Assembly (NCBI GenBank): GCA_037157565.1
Contig: JAZHRO010000063.1
Location: forward strand, 88,998,001 to 89,062,000
Source: Thalassia testudinum
Taxonomy: Eukaryota; Streptophyta; Magnoliopsida; Alismatales; Hydrocharitaceae
Reading direction: 5' to 3'
DNA: 64,000 bases
Below the pieces are notes generated by a model. It was not told the DNA's origin, did not search any database, and saw nothing but the letters and a program-made list of their open reading frames with translations. The position numbers and the translations under genes are program-made. This document shows positions 44,793 through 56,390 of this stretch, piece after piece. Each line of letters starts with the position of its first letter. The stretch's first letter is position 1.

Positions 44793-47543
44793 TGAAATGC
44801 TTGGTTCGGGACAACCGGGTTTTATTTTGTTATAACGTTGTAGTATAGCCAGTTATTACCAACATTTCAAATATATAAATTTTTTACTCGGAAAATAAAA
44901 GAGTTCCCGAGGTCGAACTCAAGGAGCAAGTTGTATTCTAGAGATATACATGTTTCTTTTACAAAATAAAGAAAGAGAGAGGGAAAGAATTTGTTGTTCT
45001 CTTTGTTTTCTCCTCGTGATGTTCTTCTTTCTTTCTTTCTTCAGATCTCCTACTTCTTCTTTGTTCTACAGAGGTGATGCTCCTCTTTCTTTCTTCAGAT
45101 CTCCTTCTTCTTCTTCCTTGGTTTCTGTCTTGGTCTCTCTTCTTCTTTTTCTGCAGTCTCTTCTGTGAAGGCTTCTTCTTGTTTCTCCTCCCTGCGGCTA
45201 AGTGTCAGCTTCTTCTTTTCTTTTTCAGCCAGGGACGTCACCCCTCCTTTCTTCTTTTCCCTTCAGGCCGTCGTCTGATTTCCAAATCAGACGACTTAAC
45301 TACCTGTTGCTACAGTCAGCTTCCTTCTTCTTCCGTGGGTCTTCTTCTTCGCCTGTGCCTGCACACTTCAGAGTTTTTCGTCAGAGGCAAAACCTACTCT
45401 ACCCTCCCCCCCCGCGTCTCTCTCTCTCTCTGAAACCACTCTTGGGAAAGCTCTCCCAGAGCTGCCGGGTAACCGGGTTCGGGTCAGGCCCGGGTCCAGG
45501 CCCACCGGCGTGCGTGGTGGGCGAGGAGTGCAGGTCAGTCTTAAGTCGGGTCGGGTCGGGTCAGGTCCGCGGGGCGTGAGCGCTGACGAGACCGGGTAAC
45601 CGGGCGGGTGAAGGGGACCTCACCCCGTGTGCTGAGGCAGTAAGCCTCCAGCACTTTTGCATCTTATGTCGCTGCGACTCGTCAGGCTTTTCCGAGGTGG
45701 GACTAAATGTCCCGCCTCAATTGCGCGCCCGCAGCGGGGAAATCAGCGGGAGATTGCGGCGTCACGCGAAGCTTTCTGCCTTAGCTGCGAGCCTGGTGTT
45801 TTGCCAAAACGCCTCGCAAGGCCTGGGAGTTGAATCTGGGCGTGGCGCTGAGCGTGGCGCGCCTGTATCTGCAGGTGGAAGCAGTTCCTCCCGCGCGGCA
45901 ATGGCGGCGGAGGTCGGGTGGTCTGTTCACAAGAAAACGGCCTCTCGGCCTAATCAGAAAGTGCCAGGAGCTTCGCCAGGGTGCGGCGAAGCTCGTGTGG
46001 GTGGTGGCGAGGCGCGGGGCGGCGTGCGAGGGCTGCCCTAGGTCAGACTATGGGTTGGAGGATGGGTCTGTTCGGTGGGGTTTCAGAGGGTGATGTGGGG
46101 GAAGTGGCAGGGCGGAGGTTGATCAGGGTGAGGAGGCGGAGGTCCTGCGGTGGTTGGCGAGCCGTGTGGGTCGCTGAGGTGATGGGAGCGGCTCGCCGGA
46201 GGGTGGTCGGAGACGAAGGAGGTGACGATGGTCAGGGTCGGTCGAGGGCTTAATTGAATAAATTGAAAGCGGGGAAAGAAAGAGGAGAAGAAGGGGAGTA
46301 GCTCTAGCTTACTTGCAGGGACGAAGGGGGAGGAACAGGGCGACAGTCGTATCGACTGTCGCCGGAGAAGACGATGCTCAGGGAAAGGGGCGGCGGCGAG
46401 CAGAGAGCCGGAGAGGCGCCAGCTGGGTGCGGCGTGGCGCGGGAAGAGCAGGGGAGGAAGTCTCTGTTACTGGTATTGCGGCAGAGCGAAGAGGTGGAGG
46501 GGGAGGAAACCGCCGGAGCTGGTGAGCGTCTGCCGGAGGAAGAAGAGAGGAAAGTTGGGGATTTTCTCTGTCAGATCCAGGCTGCCCCGGTCGGTGGAGC
46601 AACGGGGGGTATTTATAGGGATCAAACAGGGAGGAAGGCAGAGGGAGACGACGTGTCTCCCTCGTCGGAGGATGGCCGGAAACAAGAACCCATACCGTCC
46701 GTGCGTTCGCACGGCCGGTATGGTGGGTTACAACGACCAGGGGGGTGTCCCTGCGACGGCTGACGACGCAGGGCACCCCCGGTTTACTTGCCAGGTCCCC
46801 CACCTCACCCTGCGCGGCGCCATGCTCCGCGCAAGGTCGCGGGAGCATGGTGCTGGCAGGTTTTGCAGGGGGGACCTGATCGCAAAGAACGAAGGAGAGT
46901 TATGGGCCAAAATGCGAGGGTTCAAAAGTTGAGGGCCAAAGTGTAAATATATGAGGACCAAAGTGTAAAGTCGGTCAAGGAGGTTTCTTCTTAGGCTCAA
47001 GTTTTTATACATGACTAATTAGGACCTAAGGAATCTGATGGTGAATTTCATTTCTATATTAAACCTTGTTTGACCGGTCAATTTACGCAAAAAACCCAAA
47101 TTAAGTTATTAATTGGGCATGGTTCTCAATGTAGGTCAAAATGGGTTCTAAAGGCCAAATTGAAGGTTCTAAACCCTAGAGATTATTTTCCTATGAATTT
47201 TAGAGGGTTTATTCTATTTTTACTTTGCCTCGAACCTTGTGAATTGAAGTGGGTTGTTTTAGGGTTACAGATTATCATTTAGTTTCTTGGAATTGCTGTA
47301 GCCCTCGCTAGATCATTTCATCCCACTTTTATTCTTATTAAGCTGCTTTGACCTATGTTTGGGCCCTGAATTACCCTGTATGCAGATTATACTGGTAAAA
47401 TTGCATTTTTACCCCTTATGACTTGTTTTCTTCTTAAACTCAGAATTCTCTGAGTTAAGCCTTTCCTTGAGATATGTAGGAGCTTTTATCCTTTGTATTA
47501 GGTCAAAATGAGCTAGTTATGGCTCATGATGAGGTTCTCATCA
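44793..47543 (-). repeat. Element D 5' LTR
   Basis: The copy pairs with 33873-36615. The tRNA-Asp-like block is at 44836-44848 and the TATA box at 46610-46617. Small differences from the partner include a 4-base CTTT expansion near 45030. It ends CTCATCA, followed by GGCAT. Confidence 0.95.
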
Positions 47544-47548
47544 GGCAT

Positions 47549-48405
47549 GTCCAGATCAATAGCCCTCTCCTCAATGCTATCAAGTAGATCATGTTCTACA
47601 CTAAGTTCTAAAGGATATACACTCCCAAAAGCATAAGGCTATGACTGAACCCCTTAGGAAGGTAGTCCTTTCAGAACATGCTAGCTCTATACTTCTAAAG
47701 GACTTATCTCCTAAAAGTGGAAACCTAGGAACCCCCTTGATTTCTTCTACAATTGATGACGTGGCCTTTGATAGAGCCTTAATTAATTTAGGGGCTTCCA
47801 TCAACCTATTACCCACACAGATCTATGAGAAGATTGGACTTGTGGACGTTGAACCTAGTTTAGTTCAAATCCAGCTAGCTGACCAATCTATAAGAAGTTC
47901 GCAGGGAATTATGAGGGATGTTATTGTTCTGATTAATGATTTCTACTACACCATGACTTCACTATTTTGGATCTCGAAATTCTTGAGGATGTAAGATAGG
48001 CCCCGATTATTTTACAAAGACCATTCTTAACGATTGCGGAGGCCCTGATTGATTGCAATAACAGGAATATCAAAATAGCCTTTGGAGGGCAAAAGATGAA
48101 ACTCAGACTATTTTAGGCTATTAAGGAGACCAATGAAAGTTGTGGGTTGATCAAACAATTAAATCAGGTTGAGGGTCTAATCAAAGAAAATGTTTGTTGG
48201 AGGAATTAGAATCATAGCAAAATATAGATAGATCTGAATATGAGACATCTTTTTAAGGATAAGATCTCTAATGAACCTAAATTGGAAAGATTGACATTTG
48301 AGGAAAATTCCCTTCCTAAAGTAGGTGAAACACAAAAGTTAAATGAACCTTCAATGACTAGTTTCACCTTTACATCAGATCTAGAGGAACATGAAATGGA
48401 ATCAT
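47549..48405 (+). pseudogene. Element H pol fragment, right piece
   Basis: The protease region of an old plus-strand Athila-like pol. It has VQINSPLLNAIKQI, a frameshift near 47640, then protease with INLGASINLLP in place of the usual LDLG (catalytic Asp changed to Asn). A stop follows near 47992, then PIILQRPFLTIAEALIDC downstream. Similarity fades near 48405 before the reverse transcriptase core. It continues from 33845-33872. Confidence 0.8.
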
Positions 48406-49260
48406 GATCCTCTGTTGTATTCTGCCTAGTATATTAAACTTCAAGAAGTCCTTGGTATTTGAAGCATTCTTTTAGGCTTCAAGTTTGTTTGAAACCTTTG
48501 TACTCACTGTGAGCTTATTAGGATCAAGTGAGAGACAGAGAGTCTAAGGACTTAAAGCACAAGACTAGTAGGTGTATTGGATTACTGAAGCTGTTGCTGA
48601 GCAGCCATGCCTAGAAGCTAATTTGAGTTGATTCATGGAGTAATCAAGCCAAATTGATGGATACAATTGATGAATTGGATCATGCTGGAGTTGCTAAGGA
48701 AGCTATGGAGATCAACTAGAGAAGGGTTGGTTCGAATTGAAGAGAAATTAAAGAGCAATTGAGAGAAGAAGAGTTGAAGCTCATGCACATAGGAAGGGGA
48801 CTCTTTAGTCCCATCTTAGATATGGAAAAATGCCTTAAGGCATATATAATGAAACATACACGCAAGCTGCTCAAGCAACTACGATGACTATGGGTGTATT
48901 GATCATTGATCTCTGAGCATGCTATACATGATATAATCTTATGGCTCTGGGAGAGTCACCTACGGGCATGATGTAATCTAGTGGTGCCACATGGTGCTAA
49001 TGCTACTGTGGTCCAGCTCATCTAATTCAGTACTGAGCTGCCACATGTCACCAAAATTTTTAGAGCAAAAATTAAAAAAAAATCTACTATGACTATGTGC
49101 ATGCCTTTGCTTTTGTGCTATAAAGAGCTTAAGTGTTCTCTAACAATTAGCATGAAAAATGTAAAGGGCATCTGAGCTGAGATGTGCTTGAGTTTAAAGG
49201 AAAAATTAAGAGCCTACATAGTTGTTTCAAAACAACATTTTTTATGCAATTGAAGTAATC
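48406..49260 (+). repeat. Probable old LTR remnant
   Basis: There is no coding sequence. A G-box-like GGTGCCACATGGTGCT near 48992 is followed by a TATA box (TATAAA, 49119-49124). This is the same order seen in the U3 of B. Ends could not be placed. Confidence 0.35.
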
Positions 49261-49900
49261 ATTTTTAATCTTCTTTAATACATGTTTGATATTGTTTTGG
49301 AATTAATTGCTATACTTAATGTTTAATTTGTGCAATTAATTCATGTATCTAATGTATTCTGATTATATACTCATTAAGTAATTAATCTAATTATATAACT
49401 TAGGTACTTTAATTAAGCTAAGTATTTATATAATGTACTTAATTAATTAGATAAGTTAACTAAGTTAAGTAGTTATAACTTAATTAGAAGTAGAGTAAGT
49501 TAATTAAACTATATATTTATAGTTAATTAAGTTAAGTACTTAAGTTAATAGCAACTAAATTAAGTAGTTTAATTTAAGTAATTAGTAAGTTAAGTATGTT
49601 AAGTTATAAATCTAATTAAATTAAGTTATTACTCATAAGTTATAAGTTAATTTAATAGTAGTTTAGTTAATAATCTAAGTAGTTAATTTATAGCTTGTAT
49701 TAATTACGTAACTTATTAATAGGTAGTAGTAAATATATATAGGTAGTAATTTACTTAAGTAGTTAAACTTAATTTATGTATGTATTCGAAAGTATAAACT
49801 AAGTTTATTAATTAATAAATATTTAGTATTATTTTAATTAAGAGAATAAATAAATAATTAAAGAATAATTGGTAAATTTTATTAATTAAGCCTCTCAGTG
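49261..49900. repeat. AT-rich low-complexity DNA
   Basis: A dense mixture of TTAAGT, TTAATTAA and AAGTTA words with almost no GC-rich sequence and no reading frame. AAGT clearly outnumbers ACTT on this strand. Confidence 0.7.
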
Positions 49901-49998
49901 AATGACCTGGACTCAACCAGTATAAATTATAAAATATGCTCTATCTTGCTCACTATACTATGACACAAAACAACAGTTTTTATAAATGCGAAGTAGCT

Positions 49999-50051
49999 TA
50001 AAATCACCTGCCCATTTGTCTGAGGATGATATGGGGTCACAATATAGTGGT
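49999..50051 (-). pseudogene. Element J integrase fragment, distal piece
   Basis: The minus strand reads [16 protein letters not shown] or close to it, a conserved integrase segment. It is separated from the rest of the gene by solo LTR I. Similarity ends abruptly at about 49999, so the C-terminus and 3' end of J are missing. GTGGT at 50047-50051 is the left target duplication of I. Confidence 0.8.
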
Positions 50052-52083
50052 TGATGCGAAAATATGTGATTTTATAATTGATGTAGATTAATGTCGTTGC
50101 AATACGTAAAATCGACTAACTTTTAAAGTTATATTCCTAAATAGGGTAAAGTATCTAAGGTCATCCACAAAGGCAAAATTGTTAGTCAATAATCAATTCT
50201 CTCTCTTGCTTTTGCAAATCTCCTTTTTATATTTTTGGTTTCGATATGTTTCTAGGGTTTTGGAAATAATGGCCTAAAGAATTGCAAGATTAAAACCTAC
50301 ACCTAAGTGAACAAAATATTACCTTTTCTTCTAAGCTCACCCTAGGCAAGTGTGCCTAGGGTAATTAGAAAGGTAGAGTGAAGTGCACTAAGCAAAAATA
50401 ATTTCTTAAAATAGAAACACAATAATTGAAAGGCAACTTGGATTTGTATTGCTAAAAGTTATATAGTCACAAGTAGAAGAATGCTTGCGATTACAAAATA
50501 GAAACTAGATAATACAAAAATATTAAGAAGAAGAAGAATAGATCCTTCAATGGTGCTTGAGAAGGGCTTTGCTCCAAGCATGGCAGCTCCTGTACATGAA
50601 GAACTTCTCTAGCTAGTCTGCTCTAGATGTTGTTGATGTGCTCCTTCCTTGAAGTAACTCCCTAGGGTGAACATCCACCATCCTCTCTCCTCTATACCTG
50701 GCCATCATCCACTTGCTGGTTTCTCCTTGGCTTTAGCACAAGAAAGAAGGGAAGAAGAAGGAGGCACCATTCAAGGTTTGTCTCCTTAATCTTCTTCTCT
50801 CCTCTCCTTCCTTGGTTGAATTTAGAGTGGATATAGATGTGAGTTTAGGTAGCCAAGGGTCTAGTTTTTGGTGGTAGAATGGGGGGTATATATAGGAAGG
50901 GAGGGAGGGGTAGTTGGTGTGGGATCATGGAGGGCTAAGGTGGAGTTTTGGTGGGTGGTTAAGGGATGTAAGTTGAAGGATGAATGGTGCCAAAGGAGGA
51001 GGTGTAAGTCATGGTGGTTATGGGTGGTAGCCACCCTTTGGTGTAGGGATACATCAAGTTGGCACCAAGTTAGGTAGGTTCTAGAAGGTTAGGTTTTGGA
51101 GGGAAAAGGGATGGTGGGGATCGGTTTGGTGGTGAGGTGTAGGGTGAAGATGGCTCCTTGTTTTGGCGCCAAAGCAAGGAGGTAGTTATGGTGTTTTGGC
51201 GCCAAAATGAAGGTGGCCTTTGGTGGTGGTGATGGCGTGAAGGGATGTGTATAGGTTGGCACCCAAATAGGAAGGGAGTAGGTGGAGCTAAGTGGTCATT
51301 TTGGTGGAGCTCGGATAGTAGGGTAGTTGTTGGCCATCGTAGAGGAGGTAGAGCTAAGCTAGCTAAGCTAGCTTAGCTAGTAGAGTAGTGGAGGATTAGC
51401 TATGGTTTAGATAAGGAGACTTGAGCTACTCTAAGGCTTATGGGAGCTGACTGCTATTGAAGAGGTGTTCTTAATGGCTTAGCTACTCAGCTTAGCTAGC
51501 TAGTTCTATACTAGCTACTAAGTTGGTAGGTTGAGCTAAGTTGAGATGGTCTCAACTATTCTGCAGCTAAGTTGAGCTGATTGAGGTCTCCATGAAGACT
51601 CCTTAGCTAGCTAACTTAGGTTAGTTAACAAGCTCAACTAAGTTGAGCTAGGGTGAGTCTTCATGAGCTGGTGTTGAGCTACCCTGAGCTAGTTGTGGAC
51701 TTCTTAGTTGACTTAGCTTAGCTAGCTGAGGACTAGTAGCTAAGCTAAGCTGACTAGAGATCCCATGAGCTAAGTAGAGCTATATTGAACTGGATTAAGC
51801 TGGGATCCAGCTCAAGTGAGCCCGAATGAGTTGAGATCTAGCTGGAATGGGTTCTATCTTCGTCTTTTTCCTTCTACATTACCAGGGTTTGGGTGATTTC
51901 CACTGTATGGTCATCCCTGACAATGATAGGAAGCAAATAAAAGCAAAAGGACAGGGAAAATAATGGAATGCATGCCTAAACTACAGCATGCCTAAATGTA
52001 ACCCAATACCATAATGTAGTTTGGAAAACCTAGGAAGTATATGTGATTTTTAGGTTAAGATGATGATAGACTGGTGTTTATCA
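50052..52083 (-). mobile_element. Solo LTR I in the integrase of J
   Basis: A 2032 bp LTR runs TGATGCG to TTTATCA with perfect GTGGT duplications (50047-50051, 52084-52088). No primer site, polypurine tract or interior is present, so the element was probably reduced by LTR-LTR recombination. A weak tRNA-Asp-like block is at 50095-50107 and the minus-strand TATA-like TATATATA at 50887-50894. The U3 part (about 51340-51850) is unusually rich in AGCT words. Small open frames here are not called. Confidence 0.88.
51340..51850. repeat. AGCT-rich low-complexity stretch in LTR I
   Basis: Dozens of overlapping words of the type GAGCTAAGCTAGCTTAGC occur, including near-perfect palindromes such as AGCTAAGCTAGCTTAGCT. 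It lies in the promoter-proximal part of the LTR. Confidence 0.7.
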
Positions 52084-52088
52084 GTGGT

Positions 52089-55000
52089 TGACCCCATACT
52101 TTTTCAAAAAAGCTCGAAAATGGGCATGGATGAAATGACTACCCCCGTCGCTAATCAGAGCATAGGGAACACCAAATCTCTCAAAGATGTATTCTCGAAT
52201 GAAGAAATTGATAGTTTTATGATCAGTACGTCTCACCGTGATGACTTCAACCTAAGTGAGAAGTAAGTACTCAAAGCCATGTGAGATAGGGAAAGGGCCC
52301 ATAAAGTCGATAACCAAAATGTCAAACACTACTACGACTAAGATAGGTTAAAGAGGCATCATGTCTCTCCAGGTAATCGAACTAGTTGACTAGCATCAGT
52401 TGCTGTTCTTGGCGAAATTGTGTGCATCTCTAAAGATGGATGGCCAGAAGAAACCGGACTGCAAAACCTTTACAGTGGTCTTCCTACCCGAAAAATGCCC
52501 ACCACAGGCCTCGATGTGACAAAAAGAAAGCACACTAAAGATCTCAAAATCCGAAACACACCTCTTGACCACTTGATTAGAACCCAATTGAAATAGCAGA
52601 GGGTTGTCCCAAAATTAAACTTGGCTTTAAAGAGAAATTTGAGCTTTTGGTCCTTGGATAATCCTAAGGGTATCTTGCCACTAGCAAGATAATTCGTAAT
52701 ATCCATGAACAAAGGAAGCTCCAAGGAATCTATAGCAAAAAGAGATTCATCCAAAAATTTTTTGAAAATTGGAGGGGAAAGTGGAATGTAGGTTGGGTCA
52801 AGACATGATAAGTGATCAGCCACAACGTTTTGTGCTCCGACTCTGCCACGAATTTCAATGTCAAATTCTTGCAATAGAAGGATCCATCTAATTAGTCATG
52901 GTTTTGGATCCTTCGTTGCTAACAAATGCCGAAAGGCTGAATGATCAGTGAATACTATGACCTTAAATAAGAATAGAATTTCTCTAGCCTGAATACTACT
53001 ACTAGCAATTCTTTCTAGGTAACTGTGTAATTATGCTAAGCCTCATTCAGTGTCTTGCTAGAATAGTAAATAATGAAAGGATGACACTCCAGACGCTAGC
53101 CTAAAACTACTCCAACTTCAAAATCGGAGCCATCACACATGATCTCAAAATCGAGAGACTAGTCAGGTGGTTAGAGGATTGGAGAATAAGATACAACCTT
53201 TTGCAAAGTCGCAAAAGTACTGAGACGAGAAGAATGAAAGCTAAATGGGACATCTGCTACCAGGAGTTTTGTCAAAGGTCAAGCAATTTTGGAGAAATCT
53301 TTAATGCATCTCCTATAGAAACCAACATGTCCCAAAGAGGACCTGATTTGTTTGACTAAGCTAGGTAGAGTTAAGAGGAACATAATATCAGATTTCACCC
53401 AGTCAACTTCCAGACCATTCTCGAAGATCCTATGAGCTAGTACAATGCCATCTCTCACCATGAAATGGCTTTTCTCCTAGGATAGTACCAGGTTGACTTC
53501 TATACATTGTTTCAAGATCTTGGTGAGATTATCAAGACAAGAATCAAAATCATCTTCAAAAATGGAGAAGTCATCCTTGAATATCTCTATAAAATCCCTA
53601 ATCATATCATAGAAGATGGCCATCATACAACATTGAAAAGTCATTGCTACGTGCACAGCTTGAAAGGCATTTGCTTAAAAGCGAATGTGCCAAAGGGACA
53701 AGTAAAGGTGGTCTTTTCTTGATCTTTCAAGTTGATAGCCACTTGATTGTACCTGGGATATCCATCCAAAAAGCAAAGAAACTACGCTTGACTAACCTTA
53801 CTAAATTTTGATTTATGAAAGGTAAGGGAAAGTGGTCCTCCTTAGTAGCCAAATTCAGCTTACGATAATTGATCTAGACGCATCAGGAAGTACCAATGTA
53901 GGCCGGGATGGATTCTCCTTATTCATTTTCAATAATAGTGAGTCCCACCTTTTTAGGAGCAATCTAGATGGGACTCACCCACAGCTATCAGAAATAGGAT
54001 AGTTGATGTCAACAACCCACCATTTGATGATTTCTTTCTTAACAATCTCGAGCATGTTTGGATTTATCATATGTTGAGGTTGTTGAGATGGTTTCACCTC
54101 ATCATCTGTATAGACGTGATGAGTACAATATGAAGGGCAAATACCATGCAAATCAGAAACACTCCACCCAATGGCAGCCCTATGATCGTGAAGCATAGAA
54201 ATCAATCTAAGCTCTTTCTCTTGGGTCAATCATGAGCGAATTATAGTACGGTATGTCTCGCTATTGCCCAAGAACACATATTTAAGGGAATCAGGTAAGC
54301 AGTTCAACTCAATCAATGGTGGAGGGATGAGGAAGATGCATATGCAAGAGAGAATAAGAAGGAAGAGTGGAATCTATCAAGTATACCTAATGGTCTTGAA
54401 GTCCATAGATATTTGCTGGACCTACATCTGTCAGGTGGTCAACAATGGTTGCATTTGTGAGAAAGTAGAGTTCAGTTCCTACACCATTTTGACCATGGGT
54501 TCCAAGTAATGGTAGGTGAGACTGTAAGTCTATGCCTAAGTGTCTCACTAGGGAGCCCTAGTCTTCCTCCTATACGAGGTGAAAAAAGCTGCTCTCATAC
54601 TATCTTCTTTATGGTATGGTATTGCTATCAAGGGAAAACATGGATTAGAGATCTCATCTGCGTGTCTCGCAAGCAGGCCTAAACCATCCATAGCAACCAC
54701 GCCATACTGCACTAGTAGAGGTGGATCAGAAACATGAAGTACAGCAAAATATCAGGATATACCTAAGCTGAGGTGTTAGAATCAGAAGAGCACCCTAAAC
54801 AGTCAGAATCAGTAAGTGGAGTAATGTGAACTGCATCGACAGTAGTCATCTTGTGTGGAACTTGATCTAGAAACCCTGCTAATGAAGATGAATAAGATAT
54901 TAGGTAATTGAAAATAAGCCCAATGTTACCACAGTATTCAGATTCTTCATCTTCAAGATCCTCCTTAATTAGATCACAGTCGAAGTTCTGGGTAGCCCTT

Positions 55001-55870
55001 AAGATATCCAGTCTAAGTAGCTCATCGCCTAGGGCAATCTCCATCACCAAGATGCATAGTCGATGTTGGCTTGGGCGGTCACCAATAATGAGCAACCAAG
55101 AATAATTGGTGCATCACGAAGGTTAGGAGGAACCTCCATGTCCAAAATGAAGAAGTCTACTGGGAATCAAAACCCATGGACTTTTACAATCACGTTCTCA
55201 ACCACCCCCCTCGGTGTCTTCACTAATCGATCTGCCAACTGAATGGTGACCGAGGTCGACTTTAACTCAACAAATCAAAAATGGTCATAAACAACAGTGG
55301 GAGTCAAGTTGATGGACGAACCCAAATCTAGAAGGGCCTTGTCAAATGGAGAGTCTTGCAAAAAGTAAGAGATGAGTGTTGTCCCAGGGACTTTCTTTTT
55401 CAGCGGTAGGTCACTCAAAATGATCACGCAGCTTCCTTGGAGTGTACCACCTTCTTTCCTTTCTTCTGTTATGGTCGTGGTGCGAACTAATCATTGAAAA
55501 ATTTAATGACAGCAGGGATGTGATCAATTGCTTTGTGGAGGGGGACATGAATATGTACTTCCTTGAACATTTCCTTGAGGTCCTCTTGGTTCTTTAATCC
55601 TTTGCTTTTCCTTGCTATATCTCTTGTCACAACTCCAGAAAAAAGGACTAGAATCTCAGGGTTTGTGGTGACAGGTTTCTTTCCTTTATCCTCCTTAGGT
55701 GTCTCCTTATCATGGTGAGAGTGGGAAGAGGAGCTTGCTTGAGGGGGAAGTCACGATGTGTCATGACCCTCTTTCCTAAATGGTGGGTCCTTAGTCATAG
55801 CTCCACTCCTCAAGGTGATAGCTTTTGCATCGACATATTGTCCATGAGGTGGGTGATGACAAAAAGTGAT
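52089..55870 (-). pseudogene. Element J pol pseudogene
   Basis: This is the major part of an old Athila-like gag-pol, reading leftwards. A Gag end with AITLRSG lies near 55800. Protease has LLDLGSSINLTP with Asp at 55326-55328, then a linker. The reverse transcriptase start is near 54229-53975 (IIKWWVVDINYPISDS). The active site has become FKDD at 53570-53581 (Met to Lys). RNase H follows (52870-53250, with [10 protein letters not shown]). The integrase zinc-finger part is near 52400-52590 and its catalytic Asp near 52147-52149. Many stops and frameshifts break it. It continues beyond solo LTR I at 49999-50051. No LTR of J itself is visible. Confidence 0.88.
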
Positions 55871-55879
55871 GTACAACTA

Positions 55880-56390
55880 CCTTACATAATTAATTAGTCA
55901 TTGTTAAGTTATAGTATAGACAGTAAGGTAATCGCCACATTTTATAAATTTTTACAAGTTAAGTTAGGGTCATTCACTAGGAGGCTAAGTTAAGCATATC
56001 ATTCACCAATTATTTTAAGTTACTCTTCATTTCTAATCAGTATAATTAACTAACTAATATACTCTTAGATTATATACATAATTAATATAGAGCTTACTTA
56101 ATAATAAACTTATAACCATAACTTATTAAGTACTATTATTACTTAGGTTACTTACATATTACATATCTACTTAAGTTATAATTACTAACTACTTAATAAC
56201 AGCTACTAAGTTCTCAATTAAGCTAAGGCTTTATATTTGCATAATTACTAAGTTATTTACTTTTAATTACTACGTGCTTAGATCACACTTAACTTAATAT
56301 TACTTAACTAATATTGTATAGATTACTTTAGTATAGGTTACCATACTAATAGATTACATAACTAACTAATTACTTAATTAATGACTTAAT
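55880..56390. repeat. AT-rich low-complexity DNA
   Basis: Similar in style to 49261-49900 but with ACTT words outnumbering AAGT, as if in opposite orientation. It continues to the right of K from 61397, because K inserted into TTAAT within it. No reading frame. Confidence 0.65.

Larger units (their letters stand above)
33873..47543 (-). mobile_element. Element D: intact Athila-like retrotransposon
   Basis: The element is 13.67 kb with perfect GGCAT target duplications (33868-33872, 47544-47548). LTRs are 2743 and 2751 bp, roughly 98-99% alike by eye, and the 17-base primer site matches tRNA-Asp perfectly. It has a conserved leader, an uninterrupted 1899-codon gag-pol, two polypurine tracts and a 3' region shared with C. 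It is the youngest Athila-like copy here and potentially autonomous. No env-like frame was found between pol and the 3' LTR. Confidence 0.96.

Noticed and set aside
51160..51215. Two TTTTGGCGCCAAA words in solo LTR I that resemble tRNA-Asp primer sites
   Set aside because: They lack the rest of the primer match and are far from either LTR end; GGCGCC is palindromic and can arise by chance.
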